Shown here one piece after another: positions 1 through 6,609 of a stretch of DNA of 12,363 nt (the stretch's first letter is position 1; each line of letters opens with the position of its first letter). Origin of the DNA: Pseudomonadota bacterium (GTDB lineage: Bacteria > Pseudomonadota > Alphaproteobacteria > Rhizobiales > Xanthobacteraceae); contig JAEXXW010000602.1 of assembly GCA_023405565.1 (NCBI GenBank), positions 1 to 12,363 of the forward strand, in the 5' to 3' direction. The notes beneath the pieces are model-generated. The model saw nothing but the letters and a program-made list of their open reading frames with translations, searched no databases and was not told the origin of the DNA. The position numbers were made by a program, and so were the translations under genes.

Positions 1-389
1 GTTTCACGCGCAGCCATGATGTCGTTGACGACAATCTTCTCCTCCGCATCGATGCCGAACGCGCCGCCGTCAAAGGCGCGGCGCGTATCGGCCCAGGCCG
101 ACACGTCGAATTTCTCGGTGTTGCCGACGACGCGATCGACTTCCGGCATGGCGGCGAAGGTCGCGGGCTCGGTCTGTGCCGCACAGCCGGTGACGACAAT
201 ACGTGCCTGCGGATTTTCGCGGCGGAGCTTGCGGATCGTCTGCCGCGCCTGACGCACGGCTTCCGCCGTCACCGCGCAGGTGTTCACTACCACCGCATCC
301 GTCAGACCGGCTTCGCCCGCCTTCTGCCGCATGATCTCCGATTCATGCGTGTTCAGGCGGCAGCCGAATGTGACGATCTCGACGCTCAC
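1..389 (-). CDS. mtaB: tRNA threonylcarbamoyladenosine methylthiotransferase MtaB (5' part, cut by window edge)
   Basis: This is the N-terminal part (about 129 residues) of a radical-SAM methylthiotransferase. The family converts t6A37 to ms2t6A37 in ANN-decoding tRNAs. The visible part is the UPF0004 domain with its three cluster cysteines: FGCRLN (Cys10), NTCAVT (Cys38) and VTGCAAQ (Cys69). The FGCRLN form and the lack of a KMSK-like MiaB signature favour MtaB over MiaB or RimO. The radical-SAM CxxxCxxC core and TRAM domain would lie beyond the left edge. The start is GTG at 389-387, because a TGA lies in the same frame two codons upstream. It follows dapF after 32 nt on the same strand, so the two probably form an operon; in related Hyphomicrobiales this order commonly continues to ftsY. 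The start region shows an odd 14-nt triplication, reported separately. Confidence 0.93.
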   Translation of the reverse strand, partial: MSVEIVTFGCRLNTHESEIMRQKAGEAGLTDAVVVNTCAVTAEAVRQARQTIRKLRRENPQARIVVTGCAAQTEPATFAAMPEVDRVVGNTEKFDVSAWADTRRAFDGGAFGIDAEEKIVVNDIMAARE

Positions 390-419
390 GACTCAATACT
401 CATGGCTCGACACTCATGG
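387..419 (-). repeat. three degenerate 14-nt tandem copies over the mtaB start
   Basis: Read on the minus strand, start codons at 417 (ATG), 403 (ATG) and 389 (GTG) are spaced exactly 14 nt apart. Each begins a similar block: ATGAGTGTCGAG, ATGAGTATTGAG and GTGAGCGTCGAG, which would encode M/V-S-V/I-E. Because 14 is not a multiple of 3, only the last copy is in the mtaB frame. The first two copies hit stops after a few codons. The block fills most of the gap between dapF and mtaB. It is visible directly; how it arose is inference. Confidence 0.7.
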
Positions 420-421
420 CA

Positions 422-1300
422 TCACGCCGGTGCAGACGCGCTGAACAAGGCCGGATCGAATGTGCCGTCAAATTCGAACGCGACGGAACCGGTCATCAGC
501 ACATGATCGTCGCGCTCGCGCCATTCGATCACGAGATCGCCGCCCGGCAGCGACAGCCTCACCTTACGATCGGCGCGACCAAGTCGCGCAGCGGCAACAG
601 CGGTCGCACAAGCCGCAGAGCCACAGGCCTTGGTCAGTCCCGCGCCGCGTTCCCATGTGCGCATGACGATATATTCGCGCGACTTGATCGCCGCGAGCGT
701 GATGTTCGCACGATCCGGAAAGATCGGATGATGTTCGAGCATCGGCCCGAACTTTTCGAGATCATAGGCGTAAGGATCGTCGACCCAGAACACCGCATGC
801 GGGTTGCCCATGTTGACGACCGACGGCGTATGCAGGATCGGCGCATCGATCGGACCGACCTGCAATTCGATGCCGCGGGTGTCGCGGAATTCTTCCGCCA
901 GCGGAATCTCCTGCCAGCCGAACCGCGGCTTGCCCATATCGACGGTGTAGGTGCCGGGCTCCGGCCCGCGCCAGCAATTGATCAAACCGGCCTTGGTTTC
1001 GAAGGTCAGCGCGTCCTTGCCGGTTTCCTCGAACACGATCGATGCGACACAGCGCATGCCATTGCCACAGGCGCCGGCTTCCGACCCGTCATTGTTATAG
1101 ATGCGCACGAAGCTTTCCGTGCCGGCCGCGCGTGGCGGGTAAAGCGCCATCAACTGGTCGTAGGGCGCGCCATTCACGCTGGCGATAGCCCGCGCGTCGT
1201 CAGGGGTAATGGTCGACGGATGCGCGCGCAGATCGACAACGACAATCTCGTTGCCGATACCGTTCATCTTGACGAATGCGTGGTTCGCGAGCGCGCTCAT
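422..1300 (-). CDS. dapF: diaminopimelate epimerase
   Basis: This cytoplasmic, cofactor-independent epimerase converts LL-2,6-diaminopimelate to the meso form, the direct precursor of lysine and of the peptidoglycan cross-linking residue. It is 292 residues, slightly longer than the roughly 275 of the E. coli enzyme. Both halves of the two-domain fold carry a catalytic cysteine: Cys78 in GACGNGMRC and Cys226 in KACGSAACA. The N-terminal substrate motif KMNGIGNE (residues 11-18), NMGNPHAVF (163-171) and ERGAG (217-221) are also present. An open frame extends upstream to 1438, but the alignable protein begins at MSALANHAF, so ATG at 1300 was chosen. It heads a minus-strand unit with mtaB and diverges from the GyrI-like gene across a 175-bp gap. 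Nothing needed for activity is missing. Confidence 0.96.
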   Translation of the reverse strand: MSALANHAFVKMNGIGNEIVVVDLRAHPSTITPDDARAIASVNGAPYDQLMALYPPRAAGTESFVRIYNNDGSEAGACGNGMRCVASIVFEETGKDALTFETKAGLINCWRGPEPGTYTVDMGKPRFGWQEIPLAEEFRDTRGIELQVGPIDAPILHTPSVVNMGNPHAVFWVDDPYAYDLEKFGPMLEHHPIFPDRANITLAAIKSREYIVMRTWERGAGLTKACGSAACATAVAAARLGRADRKVRLSLPGGDLVIEWRERDDHVLMTGSVAFEFDGTFDPALFSASAPA

Positions 1301-1475
1301 GGTTGGGCCTGACGGAATTTGGCGCTTTATATGGGCCAACCGGACGCAATTGGCCAGCCACCGAAAATCGACCCGGCCGTGCCGGAATCGGCGGCATAAA
1401 ACGCAATGGCGCATGTTACGACATGAAAAGGTCGGCATCGATTCGGATCATGCCGGCGTCTTGAGGAGTATCGAC

Positions 1476-2045
1476 ATGCTGTCTGCCCGATCGATGACCG
1501 CCGCCCTTCTGGCGCTCGCGATCATTTTCAGCGGGGGGCATGCGGGCGCGCAGACTTCCACCCCGCCCGCACAAACCGAAGGCGAATTCGGCGTCGAAAT
1601 CACGTTACCGGAAAAAACCGTGATTTATCTGACCGGTTCGGGCACCTGGGATACGGCCTATGACACCCTGGTCGACGCCTTCAAGACCGTCTACGAGTAC
1701 ATCGACCGGCGCGGCCTGAAGCCCGATGGCGACGCCATGATGATCTATACCGGGGCCGACGATACCGGCTTCGATTTCAAGGCCGCCGTGCCGATCATGG
1801 GGCCATTCGATAATCCACCCAAAGGCGATATCAGCGTCGGCACCTCGCCGACCGGCAAGGCCTACAAATTCGTCCATCGCGGCGCCTATGACGGGATGGA
1901 AAATCTCTACGAGGCGATCACCAATTTCTTCGACGAGAAGAATATCCAGCCAGGCGACATGTTCATCGAGCGCTATGTCACCGATCCGCGCACCACGCCG
2001 GAGGACGAATTGGTGATCGAGGTGATCTTCCCGGTCGCGCAATAG
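1476..2045 (+). CDS. exported GyrI-like (effector-binding) domain protein
   Basis: This is a 189-residue protein with an N-terminal signal peptide: a hydrophobic stretch from about residue 7 to 20, then GAQ, with likely cleavage near residue 25. The mature part resembles the GyrI-like/AraC effector-binding fold (PF06445-type). It contains a beta strand with YLTGSGTWDTAYDTLVDAF, a helix with YIDRRGLKP, and later SVGTSPTGKAYKFVHRGAYDGM and DMFIERYVTDP. That fold usually binds small molecules and is found in cytoplasmic regulators and gyrase inhibitors; here it appears alone and exported, so a periplasmic ligand is likely but unknown. The open frame runs upstream to 1209. GAGGAG at 1463-1468, 7 nt before ATG 1476, and the signal peptide right after it fix the start. 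No DNA-binding domain is present. Confidence 0.8.
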   Translation: MLSARSMTAALLALAIIFSGGHAGAQTSTPPAQTEGEFGVEITLPEKTVIYLTGSGTWDTAYDTLVDAFKTVYEYIDRRGLKPDGDAMMIYTGADDTGFDFKAAVPIMGPFDNPPKGDISVGTSPTGKAYKFVHRGAYDGMENLYEAITNFFDEKNIQPGDMFIERYVTDPRTTPEDELVIEVIFPVAQ

Positions 2046-2085
2046 CGCTCTGGCGGAGCCCCGTCCGACTGCCTATTTAACGGGC

Positions 2086-2352
2086 ATGGGCTCTAAGATC
2101 CTGATCGCAGTTCTGGTCGGCCTCGCCCTCTGGGCGGGATGGGTCGGTATTACCGGCTGGAACCTTGAATCCGACGTGCAGATGGACGCTCATGGCTATG
2201 CCGCCATGACGATCGGCATCGTCGCCTCGCTGGTTGTCGGTATCGCCTTGATGGCACTAGTCTTTTACTCCAGCCGCAAGGGGTACGACGAAGCCGCCGG
2301 GCACAATTCCGAGCGCAGCGACGACGAGGGCAGTAACCCCGCCCCAAGGTAG
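2086..2352 (+). CDS. small two-helix inner-membrane protein of unknown function
   Basis: This 88-residue protein has two clear membrane segments, about residues 4-24 (ILIAVLVGLALWAGWVGITG) and 42-62 (MTIGIVASLVVGIALMALVFY). A short polar loop containing NLESDVQMDAHG joins them. The C-terminus is charged and disordered (SSRKGYDE, then an Asp/Glu/Ser-rich tail). The positive residues after helix two suggest that both ends face the cytoplasm. I recognise the general pattern of a conserved Hyphomicrobiales hypothetical membrane protein but know no function. It lies 40 nt after the GyrI-like gene on the same strand and may be cotranscribed with it. No good Shine-Dalgarno sequence precedes ATG 2086, so the start is the least certain point. 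Confidence 0.7.
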   Translation: MGSKILIAVLVGLALWAGWVGITGWNLESDVQMDAHGYAAMTIGIVASLVVGIALMALVFYSSRKGYDEAAGHNSERSDDEGSNPAPR

Positions 2353-2372
2353 GGCTTGCCGTCTCACAAGCC
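2353..2372 (+). terminator. weak hairpin after the small membrane protein
   Basis: GGCTTG (2353-2358) and CAAGCC (2367-2372) can pair around an 8-nt loop directly after the TAG stop, followed by ATTTCCTT. The stem is short and the T-run poor, so at best this is a weak terminator. The ffh promoter candidate starts a few bases later. Confidence 0.3.
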
Positions 2373-2378
2373 ATTTCC

Positions 2379-2407
2379 TTGACTTGGCTTAGACTGGCCC
2401 CTAGTTT
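2379..2407 (+). promoter_or_regulatory. candidate sigma70-type promoter for ffh
   Basis: TTGACT (2379-2384) matches the -35 consensus in five of six positions. TAGTTT (2402-2407) is a weak -10, and the spacer is 17 nt. A start near 2414 would leave a leader of about 140 nt before ffh that carries the hairpins described separately. The -10 is the doubtful part. Confidence 0.45.
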
Positions 2408-2446
2408 CCGCCCGTTCTCGCAAGAGATGTGACTTACTGAGCCGCC

Positions 2447-2554
2447 GACCGGTCCGAGAGACCGGAGGTCCCCGCCCGACAGCGCAATGCGCCCTCGGGC
2501 GTCAATTGTGTTTGCAAATGCTCGCCCTCTGGGGCGGGCGCTGGAGCCCCAAGC
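2447..2554 (+). ncRNA. structured 5' leader of ffh (candidate cis-regulatory RNA)
   Basis: Three consecutive hairpins fill the leader. P1 pairs CCGGTC (2449-2454) with GACCGG (2460-2465). P2 pairs GCCCGA (2474-2479) with TCGGGC (2495-2500), and inside it GCGC (2482-2485) with GCGC (2489-2492). P3 pairs GCTCGCCC (2520-2527) with GGGCGGGC (2532-2539), with one G-U. A competing stem, GGGGC (2531-2535) with GCCCC (2546-2550), uses the 3' arm of P3 and places the presumed Shine-Dalgarno GGAG (2543-2546) in or beside its loop. P3 and this stem cannot both form, so a translational switch is possible. The pairings are seen directly; the regulatory role is inference. I do not match it to a known riboswitch class. 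Confidence 0.4.
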
Positions 2555-4090
2555 GTGTTCGACAATCTGTCGCAACGGCTATCCGGAATTCTCGACAGCC
2601 TGACACGGCGCGGCGCGCTGTCGGCTGCCGACGTGGATACGGCCATGCGCGAGGTGCGACGGGCGCTGCTGGAGGCCGACGTCGCGCTGGACGTCGCGCG
2701 CAGCTTCATCGACCGGGTGCGGGAGCGGGCTGTCGGCGTAGACGTCATCAAGTCGGTTACACCCGGCCAGATGGTGGTCAAGATCGTCCATGACGAGCTG
2801 GTCAATATGCTCGGGTCGGACGCGCAGGCCATCGATCTAAACGCACCGGCGCCGGTCGCGATCATGATGGTCGGCTTGCAGGGCTCGGGTAAGACCACGA
2901 CCACTGCCAAGCTGGCCAAGCGCCTCACTGCGCTCAACAAATCCAAAGTCCTGATGGCCTCGCTCGACACTCGCCGCCCGGCGGCGATGGAGCAATTGGC
3001 CGTACTCGGCACGCAGGTCGAAGTCGATACGCTGCCGATCGTGCAGGGCCAGACGCCGACGCAGATCGCCAAGCGCGCGATCGAGGCGGCGCGTCTCGGC
3101 AGCTATGACGTCGTGCTGCTCGACACCGCCGGCCGCATCACGCTCGACGAAGCGATGATGGCAGAAGCGGCCGACGTGAAGCGCGCCGCTGATCCGCATG
3201 AAGTACTGCTGGTCGCCGACTCGCTGACCGGTCAGGACGCCGTCAATCTCGCCCGCTCGTTCGATGAGCGCGTCTGTCTCACCGGCATCGTCATGACGCG
3301 CGTTGACGGCGATGGCCGCGGCGGTGCCGCTTTGTCGATGCGCGCCGTTACCGGCAAGCCGATCAAGCTGATCGGCACCGGCGAAAAGATGGATGCGCTC
3401 GAGACCTTCGATCCCGCGCGTATCGCCGGCCGCATCCTCGGCATGGGCGACATCGTCTCGCTGGTCGAGAAAGCCGCCGCCAATATCGACGCTGAGAAGG
3501 CGGCGCGCGTTGCCGAGCGCATGCGCAAGGGCGCATTCGATCTCACCGATCTGCGCGAACAGCTCACGCAGATGCAGAAGCTCGGCGGACTTGGCGGCCT
3601 GATGGGCATGATCCCCGGCGTCGCGAAGATGAAGAACCAGCTCGCCGCCGCGAACCTCGACGATTCACTTCTCAAGCGGCAATGCGCGATCATCGATTCG
3701 ATGACTCCGAAGGAGCGCCGCAACCCCGATATTCTCAAGGCCAGCCGCAAGAAGCGCATCGCCGCAGGCTCCGGCACCAAGGTCGAAGAGATCAACAAGC
3801 TTCTGAAAATGCATCGCGGCATGGCCGACATGATGAAAGCCATGGGCGGCGCCAAGCGCGGTCCGATGGCCGGTCTTGCCAATGCGCTCGGCTTCGGCGG
3901 CGGCATGCCGTCGGCGGAAGAGATGCAGAAGATGGCGGAGAAAATGCAGGCTCAAGGCGGCGGTGGATTGCCGCCCGGCATGCCCAATCTGCCGAAGAAT
4001 ATCCCCGGACTGCCCGGCAACATGCCGGGCCTCGGCGGAGCGAAATTACCCGGACTGGGCGGCTTTCCCGGTTTCGGGAAGAAGAAATAA
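2555..4090 (+). CDS. ffh: signal recognition particle GTPase Ffh (SRP54)
   Basis: This is the GTPase and signal-sequence-binding subunit of the SRP. With 4.5S RNA it takes ribosomes making membrane proteins to FtsY at the inner membrane. At 511 residues it is longer than the 453-residue E. coli Ffh. The N domain is about residues 1-90. The G domain has the P-loop GLQGSGKTT (107-115), DTRRPAA (from 138), DTAGR (190-194) and TRVDGDGRGG (from 248, Arg where many Ffh proteins have Lys). The M domain has the Met-rich finger around MQKLGGLGGLMGMIPG and the RNA-binding part with PKERRNPDILKASRKKRIAAGSG. The last roughly 70 residues are a Gly/Pro/Met/Leu-rich low-complexity tail ending KKK. The start is GTG, 8 nt after GGAG. 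It leads the plus-strand ribosomal operon, 48 nt ahead of rpsP. Confidence 0.97.
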   Translation: MFDNLSQRLSGILDSLTRRGALSAADVDTAMREVRRALLEADVALDVARSFIDRVRERAVGVDVIKSVTPGQMVVKIVHDELVNMLGSDAQAIDLNAPAPVAIMMVGLQGSGKTTTTAKLAKRLTALNKSKVLMASLDTRRPAAMEQLAVLGTQVEVDTLPIVQGQTPTQIAKRAIEAARLGSYDVVLLDTAGRITLDEAMMAEAADVKRAADPHEVLLVADSLTGQDAVNLARSFDERVCLTGIVMTRVDGDGRGGAALSMRAVTGKPIKLIGTGEKMDALETFDPARIAGRILGMGDIVSLVEKAAANIDAEKAARVAERMRKGAFDLTDLREQLTQMQKLGGLGGLMGMIPGVAKMKNQLAAANLDDSLLKRQCAIIDSMTPKERRNPDILKASRKKRIAAGSGTKVEEINKLLKMHRGMADMMKAMGGAKRGPMAGLANALGFGGGMPSAEEMQKMAEKMQAQGGGGLPPGMPNLPKNIPGLPGNMPGLGGAKLPGLGGFPGFGKKK

Positions 4091-4138
4091 AGCAACCGAA
4101 CACAGACAAAGACGAACGCCAAGAAAGGACTTAAATCA

Positions 4139-4471
4139 ATGCCCGTCGTGATACGCATGGCCCGTGCCGGCACCAAGAAGCGCCCGGTCTATCACATCGT
4201 CGTCGCCGACTCGCGCTCGCCCCGCGATGGCCGTTTCATCGAGCGTCTCGGCTATTACAACCCGCTGATGGCGAAGGACAACAAGGACCGTCTCAAGTTC
4301 GACATCGAGAAGGCCAAGACCTGGCTTGCCAAGGGCGCGCAGCCGTCCGACCGCATCAAGCGCTTCCTCGATGACGCCGGCGTGCTGAAGCGCGAAGCGC
4401 GCAACAATCCGGAAAAGGCCATCCCGCGCAAAGAGCGCAAGGCGGCCGAAGCCGCGAAGGCAGCGGGCTAA
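4139..4471 (+). CDS. rpsP: 30S ribosomal protein S16
   Basis: This 110-residue protein binds 16S rRNA in the body of the 30S subunit and is an assembly factor. The diagnostic N-terminus [20 protein letters not shown] is intact, followed by [20 protein letters not shown] and the [22 protein letters not shown] region. The C-terminus is a Lys/Ala/Glu-rich extension typical of alphaproteobacteria. AGAAAGGA around 4122-4129 lies about 9 nt before ATG 4139 and is a good ribosome binding site. It lies between ffh and rimM; rimM, whose product acts in 16S maturation, starts 6 nt after the rpsP stop, so the two are surely cotranscribed. Confidence 0.97.
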   Translation: MPVVIRMARAGTKKRPVYHIVVADSRSPRDGRFIERLGYYNPLMAKDNKDRLKFDIEKAKTWLAKGAQPSDRIKRFLDDAGVLKREARNNPEKAIPRKERKAAEAAKAAG

Positions 4472-4477
4472 TTGCCC

Positions 4478-5035
4478 ATGGCTGCGCGTCCGGAGCGCGG
4501 GCGCGACCACAGAGTCTGCGTGGGGCAGATCGGTGCCGCGCACGGACTGAAAGGTGACGTGCGCCTGCGGTCTTTCACCGAAGATCCGCAGGCGTTTGCG
4601 CAATATGGTCCGCTGGAAACGGAAGACCGCACGCGACAGCTTGAAATCGAATCGATGCGGCCGGCGGGCGATGCTTTCGTCATCCGCTTTCGCGGCGTCG
4701 CCGATCGCAATGCCGCCGAGGCTTTGCGCGACATCAAGCTCTATGTCGATCGCGACAAGCTGCCCCCTGCCGAGGAAGACGAGTTCTATCACACCGATCT
4801 CGTCGGACTCGTTGCCGTGACGACGACAGGCGATCTGTTCGGCGATGTGATCGGCATTCACAATTACGGCGCCGGTGACATCATCGAGCTGAAGATTGCC
4901 GGCAGCGGCGAGACGGTGATGCTGTCCTTCGACCAGAAGACATTCCCGGCCGTCGATATCGCCGGCGGCCGCATCGTCGTCGACCCTCCGGCCGAGATCA
5001 TCGCCAAGGACGATGGCGAAGGCGAAGCCTCGTGA
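4478..5035 (+). CDS. rimM: 16S rRNA processing protein RimM
   Basis: This is a 30S assembly factor that helps mature the 3' domain (head) of 16S rRNA and contacts S19. It has about 185 residues. The N-terminal RimM domain carries [22 protein letters not shown] and the [17 protein letters not shown] segment. The C-terminal PRC-barrel domain starts near [10 protein letters not shown] and includes [18 protein letters not shown] and [17 protein letters not shown] chose ATG 4478; a TTG directly after the rpsP stop (4472) would add two residues and cannot be excluded, since neither has a good Shine-Dalgarno sequence. The stop lies 10 nt before the trmD start. Confidence 0.95.
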   Translation: MAARPERGRDHRVCVGQIGAAHGLKGDVRLRSFTEDPQAFAQYGPLETEDRTRQLEIESMRPAGDAFVIRFRGVADRNAAEALRDIKLYVDRDKLPPAEEDEFYHTDLVGLVAVTTTGDLFGDVIGIHNYGAGDIIELKIAGSGETVMLSFDQKTFPAVDIAGGRIVVDPPAEIIAKDDGEGEAS

Positions 5036-5045
5036 GCTTGAGCAC

Positions 5046-5759
5046 ATGACCTGGCGGGCTAGCGTCCTCACCATCTTCCCGGACATGTTCCCCGGTCCGC
5101 TCGGCATGAGCCTCGCCGGCAAGGCGCTGGCGGCCGGCATATGGTCGCTTGAGACCGTCGATATCCGCGATTTCGGTGCCGGCGTGCATCGGACCGTGGA
5201 CGATACCCCGGCCGGGGGCGGCCCCGGCATGGTGATGAAGGCCGACGTGATCGCCCGCGCCATCGATTCCCTCGCGACTGACGGCCGGCCTCGCCTGCTG
5301 ATGAGCCCGCGCGGTCGGCCATTGACCCAGCGGCGGGTGATCGAGCTCTCGCAGGGACCGGGGGCCGTGCTGCTGTGCGGCCGGTTCGAGGGGGTCGATG
5401 AGCGGGTGATCGAGGCCCGTGGCCTCGAGGAGGTCTCGATCGGCGATTATGTGCTCTCGGGCGGGGAAATCGCCGGTTTGGTGCTTTTGGACGCCTGTAT
5501 CCGCCTGTTGCCCGGGGTTATGGGCAAGGCCGCCTCCGGTGAGGAGGAGAGTTTCGCCCAGGGCCTGCTGGAATATCCGCATTTCACCCGGCCCCAGACC
5601 TTCGAGGGCCGGCCGATCCCGGACATTCTGGTGTCCGGGGACCATGCCAAGGTCGCGGCCTGGCGCCGGGCGGAGGCCGAACGGTTAACCAAGGACCGCC
5701 GGCCCGACCTGTGGGCAGCGTGGAAAGCCGAAAATCCTGTCAAGAAAGAGCCCAAGTGA
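5046..5759 (+). CDS. trmD: tRNA (guanine-N1-)-methyltransferase TrmD
   Basis: TrmD makes m1G37 in tRNAs that read CNN codons and prevents +1 frameshifting. It uses S-adenosylmethionine in a trefoil-knot SPOUT fold and acts as a dimer. At 237 residues the length is normal. Visible motifs are [54 protein letters not shown] and the knot sequence [14 protein letters not shown]. The position of the catalytic Asp169 of E. coli (ATEDSF) aligns with Glu here (GEEESF); the Arg of the E. coli SRF segment is kept (IRL). ATG 5046 gives the usual N-terminus [12 protein letters not shown]. An in-frame ATG at 5013 inside rimM would add 11 residues and seems less likely. Confidence 0.95.
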   Translation: MTWRASVLTIFPDMFPGPLGMSLAGKALAAGIWSLETVDIRDFGAGVHRTVDDTPAGGGPGMVMKADVIARAIDSLATDGRPRLLMSPRGRPLTQRRVIELSQGPGAVLLCGRFEGVDERVIEARGLEEVSIGDYVLSGGEIAGLVLLDACIRLLPGVMGKAASGEEESFAQGLLEYPHFTRPQTFEGRPIPDILVSGDHAKVAAWRRAEAERLTKDRRPDLWAAWKAENPVKKEPK

Positions 5760-5762
5760 CGG

Positions 5763-5791
5763 GTGACAAACCCACAGCTTTCGACTAGAAC
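5763..5791 (+). promoter_or_regulatory. candidate sigma70-type promoter for rplS
   Basis: GTGACA (5763-5768) matches the -35 consensus in five of six positions and TAGAAC (5786-5791) the -10 in four of six, with a 17-nt spacer. It starts just after the trmD stop. It would give a leader of about 98 nt and let rplS be expressed apart from ffh-rpsP-rimM-trmD. The 136-nt trmD-rplS gap otherwise shows no gene. Confidence 0.5.
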
Positions 5792-5895
5792 CGCGCCCGA
5801 AACCGGACAAATCGTCCCATTGCCGCGCCGCGCATGTCGGCGATGCATCCTTTGCACGCCGAGACCCGACGCCGCCTTTTACGGAGATTTTCGCC

Positions 5896-6297
5896 ATGAA
5901 CGTTATTCAGCAGCTTGAACAGGAACAGGTCGCGAAGCTCTCCGCCAACAAGACCATTCCCGATTTCGAGCCGGGCGACACCCTGCTCGTGAACGTGAAG
6001 GTGAAGGAAGGCGAGCGCACCCGCGTGCAGGCCTATGAAGGCGTTTGCATCGCCCGCTCGGGTGGCGGCCTCAACGAAAACTTCACCGTCCGCAAGATTT
6101 CCTACGGCGAAGGCGTCGAGCGCGTGTTCCCGCTCTATGGCCCGGTGATCGATTCGATCAAGGTGGTGCGCCGCGGCAAGGTGCGTCGCGCGAAGCTGTA
6201 TTATCTGCGCGCGCTGCGCGGCAAGTCGGCCCGTATCGCCGAAGCGCAAGGCCGTCACGGCGGCAATGGCGACGCGCCGAAGGAAGCTGCCGAGTAA
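5896..6297 (+). CDS. rplS: 50S ribosomal protein L19
   Basis: This 133-residue protein sits at the 30S-50S interface of the ribosome. The family signatures are present in order: [31 protein letters not shown], then [22 protein letters not shown] and the basic C-terminal part [25 protein letters not shown]. The last roughly 20 residues are a short Gly/Ala/Glu tail, common in alphaproteobacteria. GGAG at 5883-5886, 9 nt before ATG 5896, supports the start. It is the last gene of the translation cluster; a strong terminator begins about 25 nt downstream. It may be driven by its own promoter as well as by read-through. Confidence 0.97.
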   Translation: MNVIQQLEQEQVAKLSANKTIPDFEPGDTLLVNVKVKEGERTRVQAYEGVCIARSGGGLNENFTVRKISYGEGVERVFPLYGPVIDSIKVVRRGKVRRAKLYYLRALRGKSARIAEAQGRHGGNGDAPKEAAE

Positions 6298-6321
6298 TCG
6301 GCTTCCGATATCCCGACTTCG

Positions 6322-6347
6322 AAAAGGCCGCCGCGTGCGGCCTTTTT
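6322..6347 (+). terminator. rho-independent terminator after rplS
   Basis: GGCCGC (6326-6331) pairs with GCGGCC (6337-6342) around the loop CGCGT and is followed by TTTTT. The AAAA before the stem pairs with the T-run, so it could also act on the other strand. It closes the ffh-rplS unit. Confidence 0.88.
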
Positions 6348-6385
6348 CATGCACGGCGCGCGCTGGCGGTGCGCTACCGCATTCA

Positions 6386-6414
6386 TTGCGGCCTTAGTCT
6401 TGAATTGTTATATC
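6386..6414 (+). promoter_or_regulatory. candidate promoter for leuC
   Basis: TTGCGG (6386-6391) and TATATC (6409-6414) are separated by 17 nt. A start near 6421 would leave about 190 nt of leader before leuC. It lies just downstream of the rplS terminator, where a new promoter is needed. Confidence 0.45.
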
Positions 6415-6609
6415 CTGCTCATGAACGACGTCCGGGCCATCATGCGCATTGCTTTCGTGCTGCGGGATCACGACCGCCTGCCGGGGCGTTTCTTCGGCCG
6501 GATGACGGCTTCGATTCAGGCTGGCCTTTGATCGACGGATATCGCGCCGCTTGTCCGGCGCGCGGTCTATGCCTCAATCCAAACCGTTTCTTTCAAATCG
6601 AGACCCATC
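6415..6609 (+). other. leuC leader region with hairpin and possible 36-codon upstream ORF
   Basis: The 312-nt gap between rplS and leuC holds the rplS terminator, a promoter candidate and this leader. An ATG at 6421, at or next to the predicted transcription start, opens a 36-codon frame to TGA 6529-6531 (MNDVRAIMRIAFVLRDHDRL at its start). Downstream, CGCGCCG (6543-6549) pairs with CGGCGCG (6556-6562) around CTTGTC. No T-run follows the hairpin and the small frame has no run of Leu codons, so this is not a classical leucine attenuator. Whether the small frame is translated is unknown. Confidence 0.3.

Noticed and set aside
416..1312. Long plus-strand open frame (298 codons) across dapF
   Set aside because: It lies antisense to a clear dapF with both catalytic cysteines. 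Its product is Arg/His-rich with no recognisable domain, as expected for a shadow frame in GC-rich DNA.
1209..1475. N-terminal extension of the GyrI-like protein
   Set aside because: The open frame extends upstream, but it overlaps dapF, and a strong GAGGAG plus a signal peptide start at 1476.
2447..2554. SRP (4.5S) RNA gene upstream of ffh
   Set aside because: The region is hairpin-rich but lacks the conserved SRP RNA apical loop (GGAA tetraloop with its asymmetric internal loop), and the stems are short and consecutive rather than one long rod.
4136..5263. Minus-strand open frame of 375 codons across rpsP, rimM and trmD
   Set aside because: It is antisense to three conserved, tightly packed genes and has no recognisable motif.
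6421..6531. Leucine attenuator leader peptide for leuC
   Set aside because: The frame has no cluster of Leu codons and no terminator hairpin with a T-run follows, so classical attenuation is not supported.
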